From the NCBI GenBank assembly GCA_035420085.1, contig DAOLUH010000024.1, positions 1 to 64,000 on the forward strand: DNA of 64,000 bases, given 5' to 3'. Positions 16,077 through 25,079 of the stretch are shown here, piece by piece. The stretch comes from DSWT01 sp035420085 (GTDB lineage: Bacteria > Chloroflexota > Anaerolineae > B4-G1 > SLSP01). How positions within the stretch are numbered: the first letter of the stretch is position 1; every line of letters starts with the position of its first letter. Below the pieces are notes generated by a model. It saw only the letters and a program-made list of their open reading frames with translations, was not told the origin of the DNA and did not search any database. Position numbers and translations under genes: made by a program.

Positions 16077-17177
16077 ATGTTTGACGAAAAATCACTGAAG
16101 GAATTGGCTTCTCTCGAAGCAAAAGGTCCGATTTTGAGTCTATACCTGAACGTTGATCCCACGCAACATTCCGCCGAAGAATATCGGTTGATGTTGCGCG
16201 AAATGCTCAAGCAGGCCGAGGGCGCGGCGGACGATGCTGACATCAATGCCGTCAAACGGTATGTTGATTTGGAATATAACTGGTCCGGCCGTGGTCTGGT
16301 GCTGTTTTCTCGCCAGGCAGAGCAACTCTGGCGCGCTCTGTCGCTCGCTGTTCCCGTGCGCAACGGGATCACCGCAGCCAGCAAACCCTACATTTCACCC
16401 CTCGTCGAACTGGATGGATTCTACGGACGTTATGCCGTCGCCCTGATTGATCGGCAGGGCGGGCGCTTCTTCCTGTTCCAGATGGGTGAACTCATCACCC
16501 AGGAGGGCGCCATCGGCGAAGATGTGCGGCGCGTCCGCAAGGGCCGTGGTTCGTCAGTCGTCGGGATGCGCGGCGGATCGCAGGCGTCTGGACGCAAAGA
16601 GGCCGAATTGGTGCAGCGCAATCTGCGTGACATCGCCGCCGCTCTCGTTGATTTCTGTCAGGACAACCATCCACGACGGTTGCTCCTTGCCGGAGCCGAA
16701 CACACCGTCGCGCAGTTCCGCGAACTCTTGCCTACCAAACTGCAAGAGATCGTCGTGGGAACCTTTAACGCCAATATGGAAGCCGGCGACGACGCCATCC
16801 GTGACGAAGCATTCGCCGTCCTCAAGAGTTTGGAAGAAAAACGTCACCGGGAGTTGGTGGATGCGGTTGTTACAGCCGCCGCAAAAGGCATGAACGGCGT
16901 TGTCGGTCTGGATCAAACCCTCAGTGCAACCCACGAGGGCCGTGCGCAAGTTTTGGTCGTCGAACACGGCTATCATGCGCCGGGCTACCAGTGCAAGAGT
17001 TGCGGGTATCTTACCACGCAAAAACTGAGCGCGTGCATCTTCTGCCAGGGACCGATCCGCGAGATCGCCGACGCGGTGGAGGCGGTCATCAGCCAGGTGA
17101 TCGAAAAGGGCGGCGCCGTCGAAGTTGTCGAAAACGGGATGCTCAACGCGCACATCGGCGCACTGCTGCGCTATTAG
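16077..17177 (+). CDS. Bacterial archaeo-eukaryotic release factor (baeRF/eRF1-like)
   Basis: ATG 16077 follows a GAGAAAGG site, giving 366 aa. The N terminus (GPILSLYLNVDP) and the order of domains match the baeRF family, bacterial relatives of eRF1, Pelota and Vms1. A GGSQ motif at residues 166-169 (MRGGSQASGRKE) occupies the place of the GGQ/GxxQ peptidyl-tRNA hydrolysis loop and resembles Vms1-type proteins. A C-terminal zinc ribbon CKSCGY...CIFCQ follows, then a short alpha/beta tail. Likely role: release or rescue of nascent chains on stalled ribosomes; this is family inference. It stands alone behind a long leader. Confidence 0.82.
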   Translation: MFDEKSLKELASLEAKGPILSLYLNVDPTQHSAEEYRLMLREMLKQAEGAADDADINAVKRYVDLEYNWSGRGLVLFSRQAEQLWRALSLAVPVRNGITAASKPYISPLVELDGFYGRYAVALIDRQGGRFFLFQMGELITQEGAIGEDVRRVRKGRGSSVVGMRGGSQASGRKEAELVQRNLRDIAAALVDFCQDNHPRRLLLAGAEHTVAQFRELLPTKLQEIVVGTFNANMEAGDDAIRDEAFAVLKSLEEKRHRELVDAVVTAAAKGMNGVVGLDQTLSATHEGRAQVLVVEHGYHAPGYQCKSCGYLTTQKLSACIFCQGPIREIADAVEAVISQVIEKGGAVEVVENGMLNAHIGALLRY

Positions 17178-17220
17178 CCGCGCGTCGTATCTGCACAGTA
17201 GTTACGCAGTCCGTATCTTT

Positions 17221-17293
17221 AGACAGGATTGACAGGCTGGAAAAGTCCCTATAAAACCTTTTTTAGTCCTGGAAATCTTGTTAATCCTGTCAA
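17221..17293. repeat. GACAGGATT-type inverted microsatellite repeat, copy 1
   Basis: Units agacaggatt/gacagg on the left face cctggaaatc/ttgttaatcctgtc on the right. A related copy lies at 39797-39861. Confidence 0.55.
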
Positions 17294-17321
17294 AAAATGA
17301 CACAGTGCGTAACTCCTGTAC

Positions 17322-17352
17322 AAAAAAACCGGGACTGAGTCCCGGTTTTTTA
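17322..17352 (+). terminator. Rho-independent terminator
   Basis: aaaaaaaccgggact-gag-tcccggttttttt: a GC-rich stem flanked by A and T runs, active in principle on both strands. It ends transcription of the release factor gene before the small membrane protein gene. Confidence 0.85.
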
Positions 17353-17368
17353 CACCTCGGAGAAAACG

Positions 17369-17602
17369 ATGAAAAAGGAACCGCATCAGCCGACCGATAT
17401 GCGCGCTTACCGCCGACAGACGGAGCGCCGTTTGGTCGTCGCCATTGTATTGATGCTTGTTCTCGTCGGTAGTGTGATTATCGGATTAGTTTATGGATGG
17501 ACGTCCGTTTTTACCGGGCTACTGTGTCTTCTGCCCGGCGCCGGGATTTTCATCCTGTTGTGGGCTTTCCTCACCGGCATAGAACGCATCACCAGGGATT
17601 AG
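17369..17602 (+). CDS. Small membrane protein with two TM helices
   Basis: This 77-aa protein has a charged N terminus of about 20 residues, then two hydrophobic helices (LVVAIVLMLVLVGSVIIGLV and LLCLLPGAGIFILLWAFL). A CTCGGAGAA ribosome binding site precedes the ATG. It lies between a terminator and the convergent gdhA gene. No family recognised; two-helix proteins of this type are common membrane accessories. Confidence 0.7.
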   Translation: MKKEPHQPTDMRAYRRQTERRLVVAIVLMLVLVGSVIIGLVYGWTSVFTGLLCLLPGAGIFILLWAFLTGIERITRD

Positions 17603-17630
17603 TCACCCACATCGCAGACAGTCCGACGTT

Positions 17631-18923
17631 CTACAGCCAACCGCGCAAGCGCATCGCCCTTTCGACGCTGGCAATCGCCACCCAATACGCAGCGTCGCGC
17701 ATGTACAATTGCTTTTCCAACGCCATCGCCAGGACTGCTTTGAAGGCACTCGCCATCTTCTGATCCAACTTCGCCAGGACTTCTTCTTCGGGCCAGTAGT
17801 AATTCATATCGTTCTGCACCTGCTCGAAGTAGGAACACGTCACGCCGCCGGCGTTACACAGAAAGTCGGGGATCACAAAGACGCCGCGTTCCTTGAGCAC
17901 CTTATCGGCCTCCAACAGCGTCGGACCATTCGCGCCTTCGGCGAGAATCCGCACCTGTTTGCTGATGTGCTCCACATTGTCGCCGGTAATAACGCCTTCC
18001 ACCGCCGCCGGGATCAACACGTCCACATCCTTTGACAGCCAGGCGTCGCCATCTTCGATGACATAGCCGGCCTTTTGCGCCTTCTCTTTGTCCACTGTGC
18101 CGTACTGGTCGGTGATGCTCTGCAGGAAGTAAGGATCAACACCTTCCTCTTTGGAGAATGTGTACGACGTCCGGTCGTCCCGATCCCAACACGATACGCA
18201 GATGACCCGCCCACCCAGCATTTCAATGAACGTCCGGGCCGCGTACTGCGCCACGTTGCCGAACCCCTGAATGGAGGCTGTGCGTCCGGCCGGCCTAAGC
18301 CCCAAATGCTTCAGCGCTTCGCGGATGGTGACGACTACGCCAAAGCCGGTCGCCGCCGTGCGCCCCAACGAGCCGCCGCCGCCAATCGGCTTGCCGGTGA
18401 TGACGCCGGGCACGTATTCGCCGCGCAGCTTGGAGTATTCGTCCATCATCCAGCCCATCATCTGCGGCGTCGTGCCTACGTCAGGCGCGGGGACGTCGTT
18501 GCGCGGGCCGAGGTTCTTCCAAATGGCGTCAATCCACTCGCGGCACAGGCGTTCCTTCTCGCTGGTCGAAAGCTTGGACGGGTCAACAATCACGCCGCCC
18601 TTGCCGCCGCCCAGGGGGATGTCGGCCACGGCGCACTTCCACGTCATCCACGTGGCGAGCGCGCGCACCGTATCCAGCGTCTCGTTGGCCGCAAAGCGGA
18701 TGCCGCCCTTCGCCGGGCCGCGCGCATCGTTGTGTTGCACGCGGAAGCCGAAGAAGACTTTGATGGTGCCATCGTCCATGCGCACTGGGATTTGAAAGCG
18801 GAACTCGCGCAGCGGCCAACGCAGCATCTCGCGCACCGCCGGATCCAGCCCCATCTGCTCGGCCACTTGATCAAACTGTGCTTGTGCTAACTTGAAAGGA
18901 TTTATTTCTTCATGTTGAGCCAT
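17631..18923 (-). CDS. gdhA: Glutamate dehydrogenase (Glu/Leu/Phe/Val dehydrogenase family)
   Basis: The 430-aa hexameric-type enzyme interconverts glutamate and 2-oxoglutarate plus ammonia. The substrate-binding region KGGIRF, the catalytic-lysine loop PLGGGKGGVIVDP (about residues 104-116) and the Rossmann region IQGFGNVAQYAA are all present. An AAGGAGAG site precedes the ATG. Cofactor specificity (NAD or NADP) cannot be assigned by eye. The neighbouring aminotransferase at 20577-21752 would use the glutamate/2-oxoglutarate couple, but separate operons are likely. Confidence 0.95.
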   Translation of the reverse strand: MAQHEEINPFKLAQAQFDQVAEQMGLDPAVREMLRWPLREFRFQIPVRMDDGTIKVFFGFRVQHNDARGPAKGGIRFAANETLDTVRALATWMTWKCAVADIPLGGGKGGVIVDPSKLSTSEKERLCREWIDAIWKNLGPRNDVPAPDVGTTPQMMGWMMDEYSKLRGEYVPGVITGKPIGGGGSLGRTAATGFGVVVTIREALKHLGLRPAGRTASIQGFGNVAQYAARTFIEMLGGRVICVSCWDRDDRTSYTFSKEEGVDPYFLQSITDQYGTVDKEKAQKAGYVIEDGDAWLSKDVDVLIPAAVEGVITGDNVEHISKQVRILAEGANGPTLLEADKVLKERGVFVIPDFLCNAGGVTCSYFEQVQNDMNYYWPEEEVLAKLDQKMASAFKAVLAMALEKQLYMRDAAYWVAIASVERAMRLRGWL

Positions 18924-19023
18924 GATTCTCTCCTTATTCTGATGTATGCTTCTATATGCTGACTGGAGGTCCGGCTTTTTCTACGATTGACTCGGCGGTC
19001 TGCCGGCGTCCAGTTTGATTCAA

Positions 19024-20484
19024 TCAATCGGAACGTTGACGCTCTAAAGCCTGCTGTAACAAACTGCGCGTCTCCTGAGGATTGGCTTTGCCTTTCGAGG
19101 CTTGCATCACCTGCCCCACCAACCACCCTAGCAAATTGGTTTTGCCGTTGAGATATTGCTGCACTTGCCCTGGATTGGCGGCGATAACGTTATTCACCAG
19201 GACGGCAAGCGCATCCGTCCCCGATATTTGCGCCAGTCCCAACCGCTCAATGACGGCGCCGGGCAATTCGCCTGTCTCACACATCGCGCCGAGCGCCGTC
19301 TTGGCCGCCGTCACGCTGACGGTTCCTTGCTGGACGAGCGCGAGCAACGCCGCCAGATGGCCCGGCGCGGTTTTGCAGGCGTCAATCGGGGTGACCGTCG
19401 CGTTCAAAATGCGGAATAGTTCCCCCGTAACCCAGTTGGCGACATCCTGCGCGGTGACGCCCTGCGCACGTGCAATCCCGGCAGCGGCCTCGAAGTAATC
19501 GGCAACGCGCCAATCGCTCACGAGCAGCGCCGCGTCGTAAGGGCGGATGCCGTATTCGGCCATCAGCCGGCGTTTTTTCGCCAGCGGAAGTTCGGGCACG
19601 CGCGCACGCAGCGCCGCAATCCACTCCGGTGCAATCTCCAGCGGCGGGATGTCCGGCTCAGGGAAATAGCGGTAATCGTGGGCATATTCTTTGCTGCGCT
19701 GGGGATACGTCCGCCCGGCGGCTTCGTCCCACCCCAACGTCTGCTGGACTACCGCCCCGCCGCTCGCCAGCACTGCCTTCTGCCGCTCAATCTCATACGC
19801 CACGCTGGACGCCAGCGCGCGGAACGAGTTGAGGTTCTTGATCTCGGTGCGCGTCCCCAACGTGATCGTTCCGGCAGGGCGGATGCTGACATTGGCCTCA
19901 AAACGCATCTCGCCCTTTTCCATATCGCCAGCGTTGATCCCCAGGTAGATTAGCGCGTCGCGCAGCGTCGTCGCGTAAGCCTGGACTTCTTCGACTGTGT
20001 GCATATCCGGCTCGCTGACGATTTCCAGCAGCGGCACCCCCGCCCGGTTGAAGTCCACCAGCGCCGCTCCATCCTCCTGGTGGTACAGCTTGGCCGTGTC
20101 CTCTTCCAGGTGCGCGCGCGTGATGCCGATGCGTTGCGTGCCGGACTCCGTCTCAATCTCCAACGCGCCATTGATCGCCAGCGGCAGCTCATACTGCGAG
20201 ATTTGATACCCCTTCGGCAGATCGGGGTAGAAATACGATTTGCGCGCGAAGACGTTGACCGGATTGATCGTGCAGCCGAGCGCCAGCCCCGTCATGATGC
20301 CCAATTCCACCGCGCGCCGGTTGACGACCGGCAGCGTCCCCGGCAGCGCCAGACAGACCGGGCAGACCTGCGTGTTAGGCGGTACGTCTCCCGTATCCGC
20401 CACCACCGGGCAACCACAGTACATCTTCGAGCGCGTGTGGATCTGCGCGTGGACTTCCAGGCCGATGACGGCTTCGTATTCCAT
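19024..20484 (-). CDS. gatB: Asp-tRNA(Asn)/Glu-tRNA(Gln) amidotransferase subunit B
   Basis: GatB binds the mischarged tRNA and activates its side chain so that ammonia from GatA can amidate it. The 486-aa protein opens with EAVIGLEVHAQIHTRSKMYC and has CPVCLALPGTLPVVN, the DLPKGYQISQYELP segment and a C-terminal YqeY/tail domain (NPGQVQQYLNGKTNLLGWLVGQVM). gatC and gatA lie about 3 kb away on the same strand (23606-25379) rather than in one operon. A heptamer repeat array precedes the gene. Confidence 0.96.
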   Translation of the reverse strand: MEYEAVIGLEVHAQIHTRSKMYCGCPVVADTGDVPPNTQVCPVCLALPGTLPVVNRRAVELGIMTGLALGCTINPVNVFARKSYFYPDLPKGYQISQYELPLAINGALEIETESGTQRIGITRAHLEEDTAKLYHQEDGAALVDFNRAGVPLLEIVSEPDMHTVEEVQAYATTLRDALIYLGINAGDMEKGEMRFEANVSIRPAGTITLGTRTEIKNLNSFRALASSVAYEIERQKAVLASGGAVVQQTLGWDEAAGRTYPQRSKEYAHDYRYFPEPDIPPLEIAPEWIAALRARVPELPLAKKRRLMAEYGIRPYDAALLVSDWRVADYFEAAAGIARAQGVTAQDVANWVTGELFRILNATVTPIDACKTAPGHLAALLALVQQGTVSVTAAKTALGAMCETGELPGAVIERLGLAQISGTDALAVLVNNVIAANPGQVQQYLNGKTNLLGWLVGQVMQASKGKANPQETRSLLQQALERQRSD

Positions 20485-20514
20485 AAAACCTCAATGTGGC
20501 GAAATCTATCAAAG

Positions 20515-20582
20515 GGTAAAACGTAAAGCGTAAAGAGTAATAGACCTCTTACGTTTCACGTTTTACGTTTTACGTTTCACGC
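20515..20582. repeat. Heptamer-phased repeat array H2 (CGTAAAG / TTACGTT), head-to-head
   Basis: Units gtaaaac, gtaaagc, gtaaaga run rightwards, then ttacgtt, tcacgtt, ttacgtt, ttacgtt run as their reverse complement. The two arms could pair. The array fills the gap between gatB and the aminotransferase and touches the latter's stop codon at 20577. Confidence 0.65.
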
Positions 20583-21752
20583 GACACGGCAGCGCTGTAC
20601 AAATGCAGCAATGCGCTCCAACGCCACCTCAATTTTGTCGTAGGCCGTCGCATACGACATCCGCACGAACCCCGCGCCGGACGGCCCGAAAACTCGCCCT
20701 GGAATAACTGCGACGCGCTCTTCCTGCAACAGCCGCTCGGCGAAGATATTGTCGTCCATACCGGTGCTCTGGATGCAGGGGAAGGCGTAGAACGCACCGT
20801 GCGGCTCAATGCACATGAGTCCGATGTCGTTGAGGCCGCCAACGATCAACTTGCGGCGGCGTTCGTAGCGCGCGTGCATCTCCTGGACGAACGGCTCGCC
20901 CACTTCCAGCGCCTTCAGCGCCGCCCACTGCGACACCGTCGGCGCAGACATAATCAGGTATTGGTGCAGCTTGCGCATCTCGGCCACCAGCGTCTCCGGC
21001 CCAAGCAGATAGCCCACACGCCAGCCCGTCATCGCATAAGCCTTCGAGAAGCCTTGCAACACGATGGTTCGCTCGCGCATCCCCGGCAAAGTGGCGAAGC
21101 AGACGTGTTCCACGCCGTAGACCAGCCGGTCGTAGATTTCATCGGAGAGTACCACCAGGTTGTACTTTTCTGCGAGGGCGGCGATAGCTGTAAGCCGCTC
21201 GCGGTTGATCACCGCGCCGGTGGGATTGTTGGGCGAGGCAAGAAACAACACTTTCGTTTTTTCAGTGATGGCGGCCTCAATCATCTCCGCCGTGAGCTGG
21301 AACCCCGTCTCCGGCGTGGTGGGGATGGCGACCGGCGTCGCGCCGACCATCACCGCCGTCGGCTCGTAGGCCACAAAGCACGGCTCGGCGAAGATGATCT
21401 CGTCGCCGGGATCCAGCAGCGCCGCCATCGCCAGATAGAGCGCCTCGGAGACGCCTACCGTCACCAGAATCTCGTGGGTGGGATCATAATCCAGCCCGTA
21501 GAGCTTATGGATATGCGCCGCCAATGCTTGCCGCAGCTCGATCAGACCAGAGTTGGATGTATAGTGCGTCGCCCCGCGTTGCAGCGCCGCGATCCCGGCT
21601 TCCACAATCGGCGCCGGCGTGTCGAAATCCGGCTCCCCGATCCCCAAACTGATCACATCCTCCATCGTCGCCGCAATGTCGAAGAAGCGACGGATGCCAG
21701 AAGGCGGGATGCTCCTGGCGAGCTTAGAAATAAAAGTATCCGGTGTCATCAA
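20577..21752 (-). CDS. PLP-dependent class I aminotransferase (AspC-like)
   Basis: A fold-type I aminotransferase of 391 aa. The PLP lysine is in FSKAYAMTGWRVGY, the aspartate that binds the pyridine nitrogen in LSDEIYDRLVY, NNPTG is the substrate loop, and the phosphate-binding/arginine end is FVRMSYA. The N-terminal ISLGIGEPDFDTP is typical of the aspartate/aromatic/alanine group (MetC-PatA-AspC-like); exact amino acid specificity cannot be assigned. Start is ATG 21752 or the adjacent ATG 21749. Confidence 0.92.
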   Translation of the reverse strand: MMTPDTFISKLARSIPPSGIRRFFDIAATMEDVISLGIGEPDFDTPAPIVEAGIAALQRGATHYTSNSGLIELRQALAAHIHKLYGLDYDPTHEILVTVGVSEALYLAMAALLDPGDEIIFAEPCFVAYEPTAVMVGATPVAIPTTPETGFQLTAEMIEAAITEKTKVLFLASPNNPTGAVINRERLTAIAALAEKYNLVVLSDEIYDRLVYGVEHVCFATLPGMRERTIVLQGFSKAYAMTGWRVGYLLGPETLVAEMRKLHQYLIMSAPTVSQWAALKALEVGEPFVQEMHARYERRRKLIVGGLNDIGLMCIEPHGAFYAFPCIQSTGMDDNIFAERLLQEERVAVIPGRVFGPSGAGFVRMSYATAYDKIEVALERIAAFVQRCRVA

Positions 21753-21762
21753 ATTCCTCTCA

Positions 21763-21852
21763 AGAATAAAGAATCAGCGAATCAACGAATCAGCAAATCA
21801 AGAATCAAGAATCAGCGAATGAGCACATAGCCCACAACTCACAACTCGCAAC
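21763..21852. repeat. Heptamer/octamer repeat array H3 (GAATCAG and CAACTCA units)
   Basis: Units of the form (ag)aatcagcg repeat about seven times, followed by acaactc, acaactc, gcaactc, ataactc. Two different unit types are joined in one array. It ends at the stop codon of the pyrophosphorylase gene at 21853. Confidence 0.6.
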
Positions 21853-22836
21853 TCATAACTCGACGGACGAATCGCCGATGTTCAGCCTGCGGAAGCGGCC
21901 GGCGAGGTGAACCCAACGACCAATGATGGACTCCTCCAACATCACGGCGTCAATCTCCACGCCCTCATCCACAATCGTGTCGCGCAGGATGCTGTCGCGG
22001 ATCTGCACATCCCGGCCAACCGAAACATACGGCCCGATGACCGAACGCTCGATGATAGCCTGCGCGTGGACATACACCGGCGGGATGATCGTCACGCCGG
22101 GGCGCGGGGTGGCGAAGCTATTGTCGCAGCCGTTTTCCAGCAGATAACGGTGCGTGATAAACGTCGTCTCCGGCTTGCCGGTATCCTGCCACACGCCGGC
22201 CTGACGCACTTGGATACGCGCGCCTTGTTCGAGCATCAGGTTGATGGCGTCCGCCAGATAATACTCACCCTTCGTCTGGATGTTGCGCGCCATCAGTTCC
22301 TCGCAAACGCGCGCCAGCCATTCTCCCTCGCGGAAGTAGTACAGGCCGATGAGGACGTTCTTGTTGTCCACCGCTTCCGGCTTCTCAATGAGCCGGGTTG
22401 CATAACCATCGGGGCCGGTCTCGACGACGCCAAACCGACGCGGATCGTCCACCGGGTAGGTGAAAATGACGCCGTCCAGCCCGTCGGCATCCAAACCGGA
22501 GAAATCAACGTCGTCGAAGAGCGTATCCACCCACATCGTAAAAACCGGACCGGTGAGGTGCTCGCGCGCCAGCCAGAAAGCGTGCGCCTGCCCCAACTGC
22601 TCTTTCTGCTCGACAAAGTGCGCCGGAATCGCGTAGTTCTCGTGGATGTACGCCTCCACCTGCTCGCCAAGCCAGCCCACGATGAAGACATATTCCGTGA
22701 TCGGTAAATCGCGGAAGCGTTCCAGGATATGGCCGAGCATTGGCTTGCCAGCCACCGGCAGCAGCGGCTTCGGGCGCGTCCACGTGTGCGGGCGCATCCG
22801 CGTGCCCAAACCGGCCATAGGAATAACGAGTTTCAT
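21853..22836 (-). CDS. Sugar-phosphate nucleotidyltransferase with left-handed beta-helix tail
   Basis: A 327-aa protein that would form NDP-sugars from NTP and a sugar 1-phosphate. The N-terminal Rossmann-like signature is MAGLGTRMRPHTWTRPKPLLPVAGKP (in parts GLGTRMRP and KPLLPV), the metal aspartate is in MWVDTLFDDVDF, and the C terminus (about 240-327) shows hexapeptide-like repeats (VIGPYVSVG, IRDSILRDTIV) of a left-handed beta-helix. This is the RmlA/GlmU-N-like architecture. It may act on the glucose 1-phosphate made by Pgm. Nucleotide and sugar are not assignable by eye. Confidence 0.88.
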   Translation of the reverse strand: MKLVIPMAGLGTRMRPHTWTRPKPLLPVAGKPMLGHILERFRDLPITEYVFIVGWLGEQVEAYIHENYAIPAHFVEQKEQLGQAHAFWLAREHLTGPVFTMWVDTLFDDVDFSGLDADGLDGVIFTYPVDDPRRFGVVETGPDGYATRLIEKPEAVDNKNVLIGLYYFREGEWLARVCEELMARNIQTKGEYYLADAINLMLEQGARIQVRQAGVWQDTGKPETTFITHRYLLENGCDNSFATPRPGVTIIPPVYVHAQAIIERSVIGPYVSVGRDVQIRDSILRDTIVDEGVEIDAVMLEESIIGRWVHLAGRFRRLNIGDSSVEL

Positions 22837-22882
22837 TGTTCCCTCCGCATTAATCGAATGTCAATAGATTGATAAGTTTCAC

Positions 22883-23089
22883 TCAAACCAATACAGGCTG
22901 GTTAATCATTTGCGAAAAGGCTTCTTCAGGCAAGCTCTCCATTTCTGTAACTAACATACGCTCAGCATATTGCCTTTGCAGTTCCATGTAATACATCACA
23001 ACCTGGTATGGATCATGATTCAGACTTTCCGAAATACGATGTCGCACCTCTCGGATTTGCGCAATTGTAGCATCCATTTCATCTTTCAT
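22883..23089 (-). CDS. Antitoxin-like partner of the PIN toxin
   Basis: ATG 23089 (MKDEMDATIAQIREV) lies 8 nt after AGGTGG and overlaps the end of the toxin gene, giving 68 aa; GTG starts up to 23101 are possible. The protein is helical and charged, with TIAQIREVRHRISESLNHDP and a C-terminal MESLPEEAFSQM, as seen for small antitoxins cotranscribed after PIN proteins of this subfamily. No DNA-binding motif is obvious. Lower GC than its neighbours. Confidence 0.65.
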   Translation of the reverse strand: MKDEMDATIAQIREVRHRISESLNHDPYQVVMYYMELQRQYAERMLVTEMESLPEEAFSQMINQPVLV

Positions 23090-23564
23090 TTGATTCACCA
23101 CCTAATAATTCTAACGGCGTCACCAATAATGGCACGTATAGACCTAGCAACGTATTGATCCGTCGAATATGCCCAAACTTATTGGCGTTCGCTAAATGTT
23201 GGCAATTCCACGTCAACAGAAAATCGCATTTGTGATACGAACCTAATGCCAGATGTAAAGCATCTCCCACTGGATCACGCGGCATGACATGGTGTTGAAT
23301 GTAGGCTTGTACAACTTCAGTAATCGCGGGAACAACAGGGAGCAATGAGATTTGTTCAACTAATGCCAAAACAGCCGTTTTATTTGGATGATCGCCTTTA
23401 TTAAGCTCATCTAAAACAGCCGCACTGGTGACAAGAACGTAATGCTGACGCATGGTACTCCACCATCGGCGCGTCCATTCGCGTCGTGCTACCATCTCTG
23501 GCTCAGTGCGAATTTCGAAGTAAAAACTTGGAATGGAAGTTTCTATGTATACTTTGGGTTTCAT
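23079..23564 (-). CDS. PIN-domain toxin (VapC-like ribonuclease)
   Basis: This 161-aa protein begins KVYIETSIPSFYFE, the form of the first PIN motif in a subfamily where Glu follows YI. Further acidic residues are in VLDELNKGD, DPVGDALHLALG and LLTWNCQHLAN, consistent with the metal-binding RNase site. The gene precedes and overlaps its antitoxin candidate. It lies between housekeeping genes (gatA and the pyrophosphorylase) and is more AT-rich than they are, suggesting acquisition. Confidence 0.82.
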   Translation of the reverse strand: MKPKVYIETSIPSFYFEIRTEPEMVARREWTRRWWSTMRQHYVLVTSAAVLDELNKGDHPNKTAVLALVEQISLLPVVPAITEVVQAYIQHHVMPRDPVGDALHLALGSYHKCDFLLTWNCQHLANANKFGHIRRINTLLGLYVPLLVTPLELLGGESNER

Positions 23565-23605
23565 CGTCAGTCACGTTAATTCATTTTCAAAACAGATACG
23601 GACTT

Positions 23606-25069
23606 TCATATTTCTGGTCGGCGCATCCACCAGCCTGTCGCCTGCTCATACGCAAACGCCGCCTGGAACATACGCGCTTCGTGCAGCGCCGGGGCGGCGA
23701 GTTGCAGGCCAATCGGCAAGCCGTCCGCGTCGAAGCCGCACGGGACGCTGATCGCCGGGATGCCTGCCAACGCCTGCGACAGCGTGAAAATGTCCGCCAG
23801 ATACATCTGCAACGGATCAGCGGTGCGTTCGCCCAGGCGAAAAGCCGTGCCCGGCGACGTTGGCCCGGCGATGAGATCCACATCCGCGAAGGCCGCATCG
23901 AAATCGCCCTTGATGAGCGTGCGCACTTTTTGCGCCTTGAGATAGTAAGCGTCGTAGTAGCCCGCGCTGAGGCAGTATGTGCCAAGCATAATGCGGCGCT
24001 GCACCTCTGGCCCAAAGCCCGCGCCGCGCGTTCGCGCGTACAGATCGCCGATGGTCTCGAAGCTGCCGTCGGCGCGGTAGCCATAGCGGACGCCGTCGTA
24101 GCGCGCCAGGTTCGCGCTGGCCTCCGCCGGGGCGACGAGATAGTAGGTCGAGAGCGCGTAGTCGGTGTGCGGCAGGTGGACATCTACCAGTTCTGCGCCC
24201 AACGCGACGAATACTTGCAGCGCCTCACGGACACTGCGTTCGACAGCGGGCTGCAACCCCGCGGCGAAATACTCGTGGGGCACGCCAATCCGCAAGCCCT
24301 TCACATCCAGCGACAGCGCCGCGACGTAATCGGGAACCGGTGCAGGCCATGTCGTTCCATCCTGAGGATCGCGCCCCGCCATCACGTGCAGCAGCAGCGC
24401 CGCGTCGGTCACATCGCGGGTGAGCGGCCCCGGCTGATCCAGCGACGAGGCGAACGCGACCAGCCCATACCGCGAGCAGCGCCCGTAAGTCGGCCGCACG
24501 CCGACCACGCCGCACAACGCCGCCGGTTGCCGCACCGATCCGCCGGTATCTGTCCCCACCGCCGCGAGCGCCTCGCCCGCCGCCACTGCCGCCGCGCTAC
24601 CGCCGCTCGAACCACCGGGCACACGGGTCACATCCCACGGGTTGCGCGTGGGGAAGAAGGCCGAATTCTCTGTGCTCGATCCCATTGCAAATTCGTCCAG
24701 GTTCGTCTTGCCCAGGATGATCGCGCCGGCAGCCTTGAGCTTGCGGACGATGGCGGCGTCATAGGGCGGGACGTAGCCGGCGAGAATTTTGGAACCGGCG
24801 GTCGTTTCAATGCCCTGCGTCGAGATGTTATCTTTGAGCGCGATGGGAATGCCGAGCAACGGCGCGTCCTGGCTTGCGGCGCGGGCGGCATCGGCGGCTT
24901 CAGCCTGTTCCAATGCCGCTTCGGGCGTCAGCGTCAGGTAGGCGCGGATGTCGTTATCCACGGCAAGGATGCGCTCCAATACCGCCTGCGTCAGCGCGAC
25001 GGAGGTGATGTCGCCGCAGCGCAGCGCGCTCAAAGCTTCGTGGAGGGTCAGATCGCAGAGATCGCTCAC
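23606..25069 (-). CDS. gatA: Asp-tRNA(Asn)/Glu-tRNA(Gln) amidotransferase subunit A
   Basis: GatA is the glutaminase that feeds ammonia to GatB. I start at GTG 25069 behind AAGGAGTCC, giving 487 aa, the usual length; the frame continues 62 codons upstream over gatC but that part is not protein-like. Visible are the amidase-signature catalytic lysine in ALKDNIST, and the Ser-Ser-Lys triad serines in the GSSGGSAAAVAAG segment (VPGGSSGG). The GTG is 10 nt after the gatC stop codon, so gatCA form an operon. Confidence 0.96.
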   Translation of the reverse strand: MSDLCDLTLHEALSALRCGDITSVALTQAVLERILAVDNDIRAYLTLTPEAALEQAEAADAARAASQDAPLLGIPIALKDNISTQGIETTAGSKILAGYVPPYDAAIVRKLKAAGAIILGKTNLDEFAMGSSTENSAFFPTRNPWDVTRVPGGSSGGSAAAVAAGEALAAVGTDTGGSVRQPAALCGVVGVRPTYGRCSRYGLVAFASSLDQPGPLTRDVTDAALLLHVMAGRDPQDGTTWPAPVPDYVAALSLDVKGLRIGVPHEYFAAGLQPAVERSVREALQVFVALGAELVDVHLPHTDYALSTYYLVAPAEASANLARYDGVRYGYRADGSFETIGDLYARTRGAGFGPEVQRRIMLGTYCLSAGYYDAYYLKAQKVRTLIKGDFDAAFADVDLIAGPTSPGTAFRLGERTADPLQMYLADIFTLSQALAGIPAISVPCGFDADGLPIGLQLAAPALHEARMFQAAFAYEQATGWWMRRPEI

Positions 25070-25079
25070 GCGGACTCCT

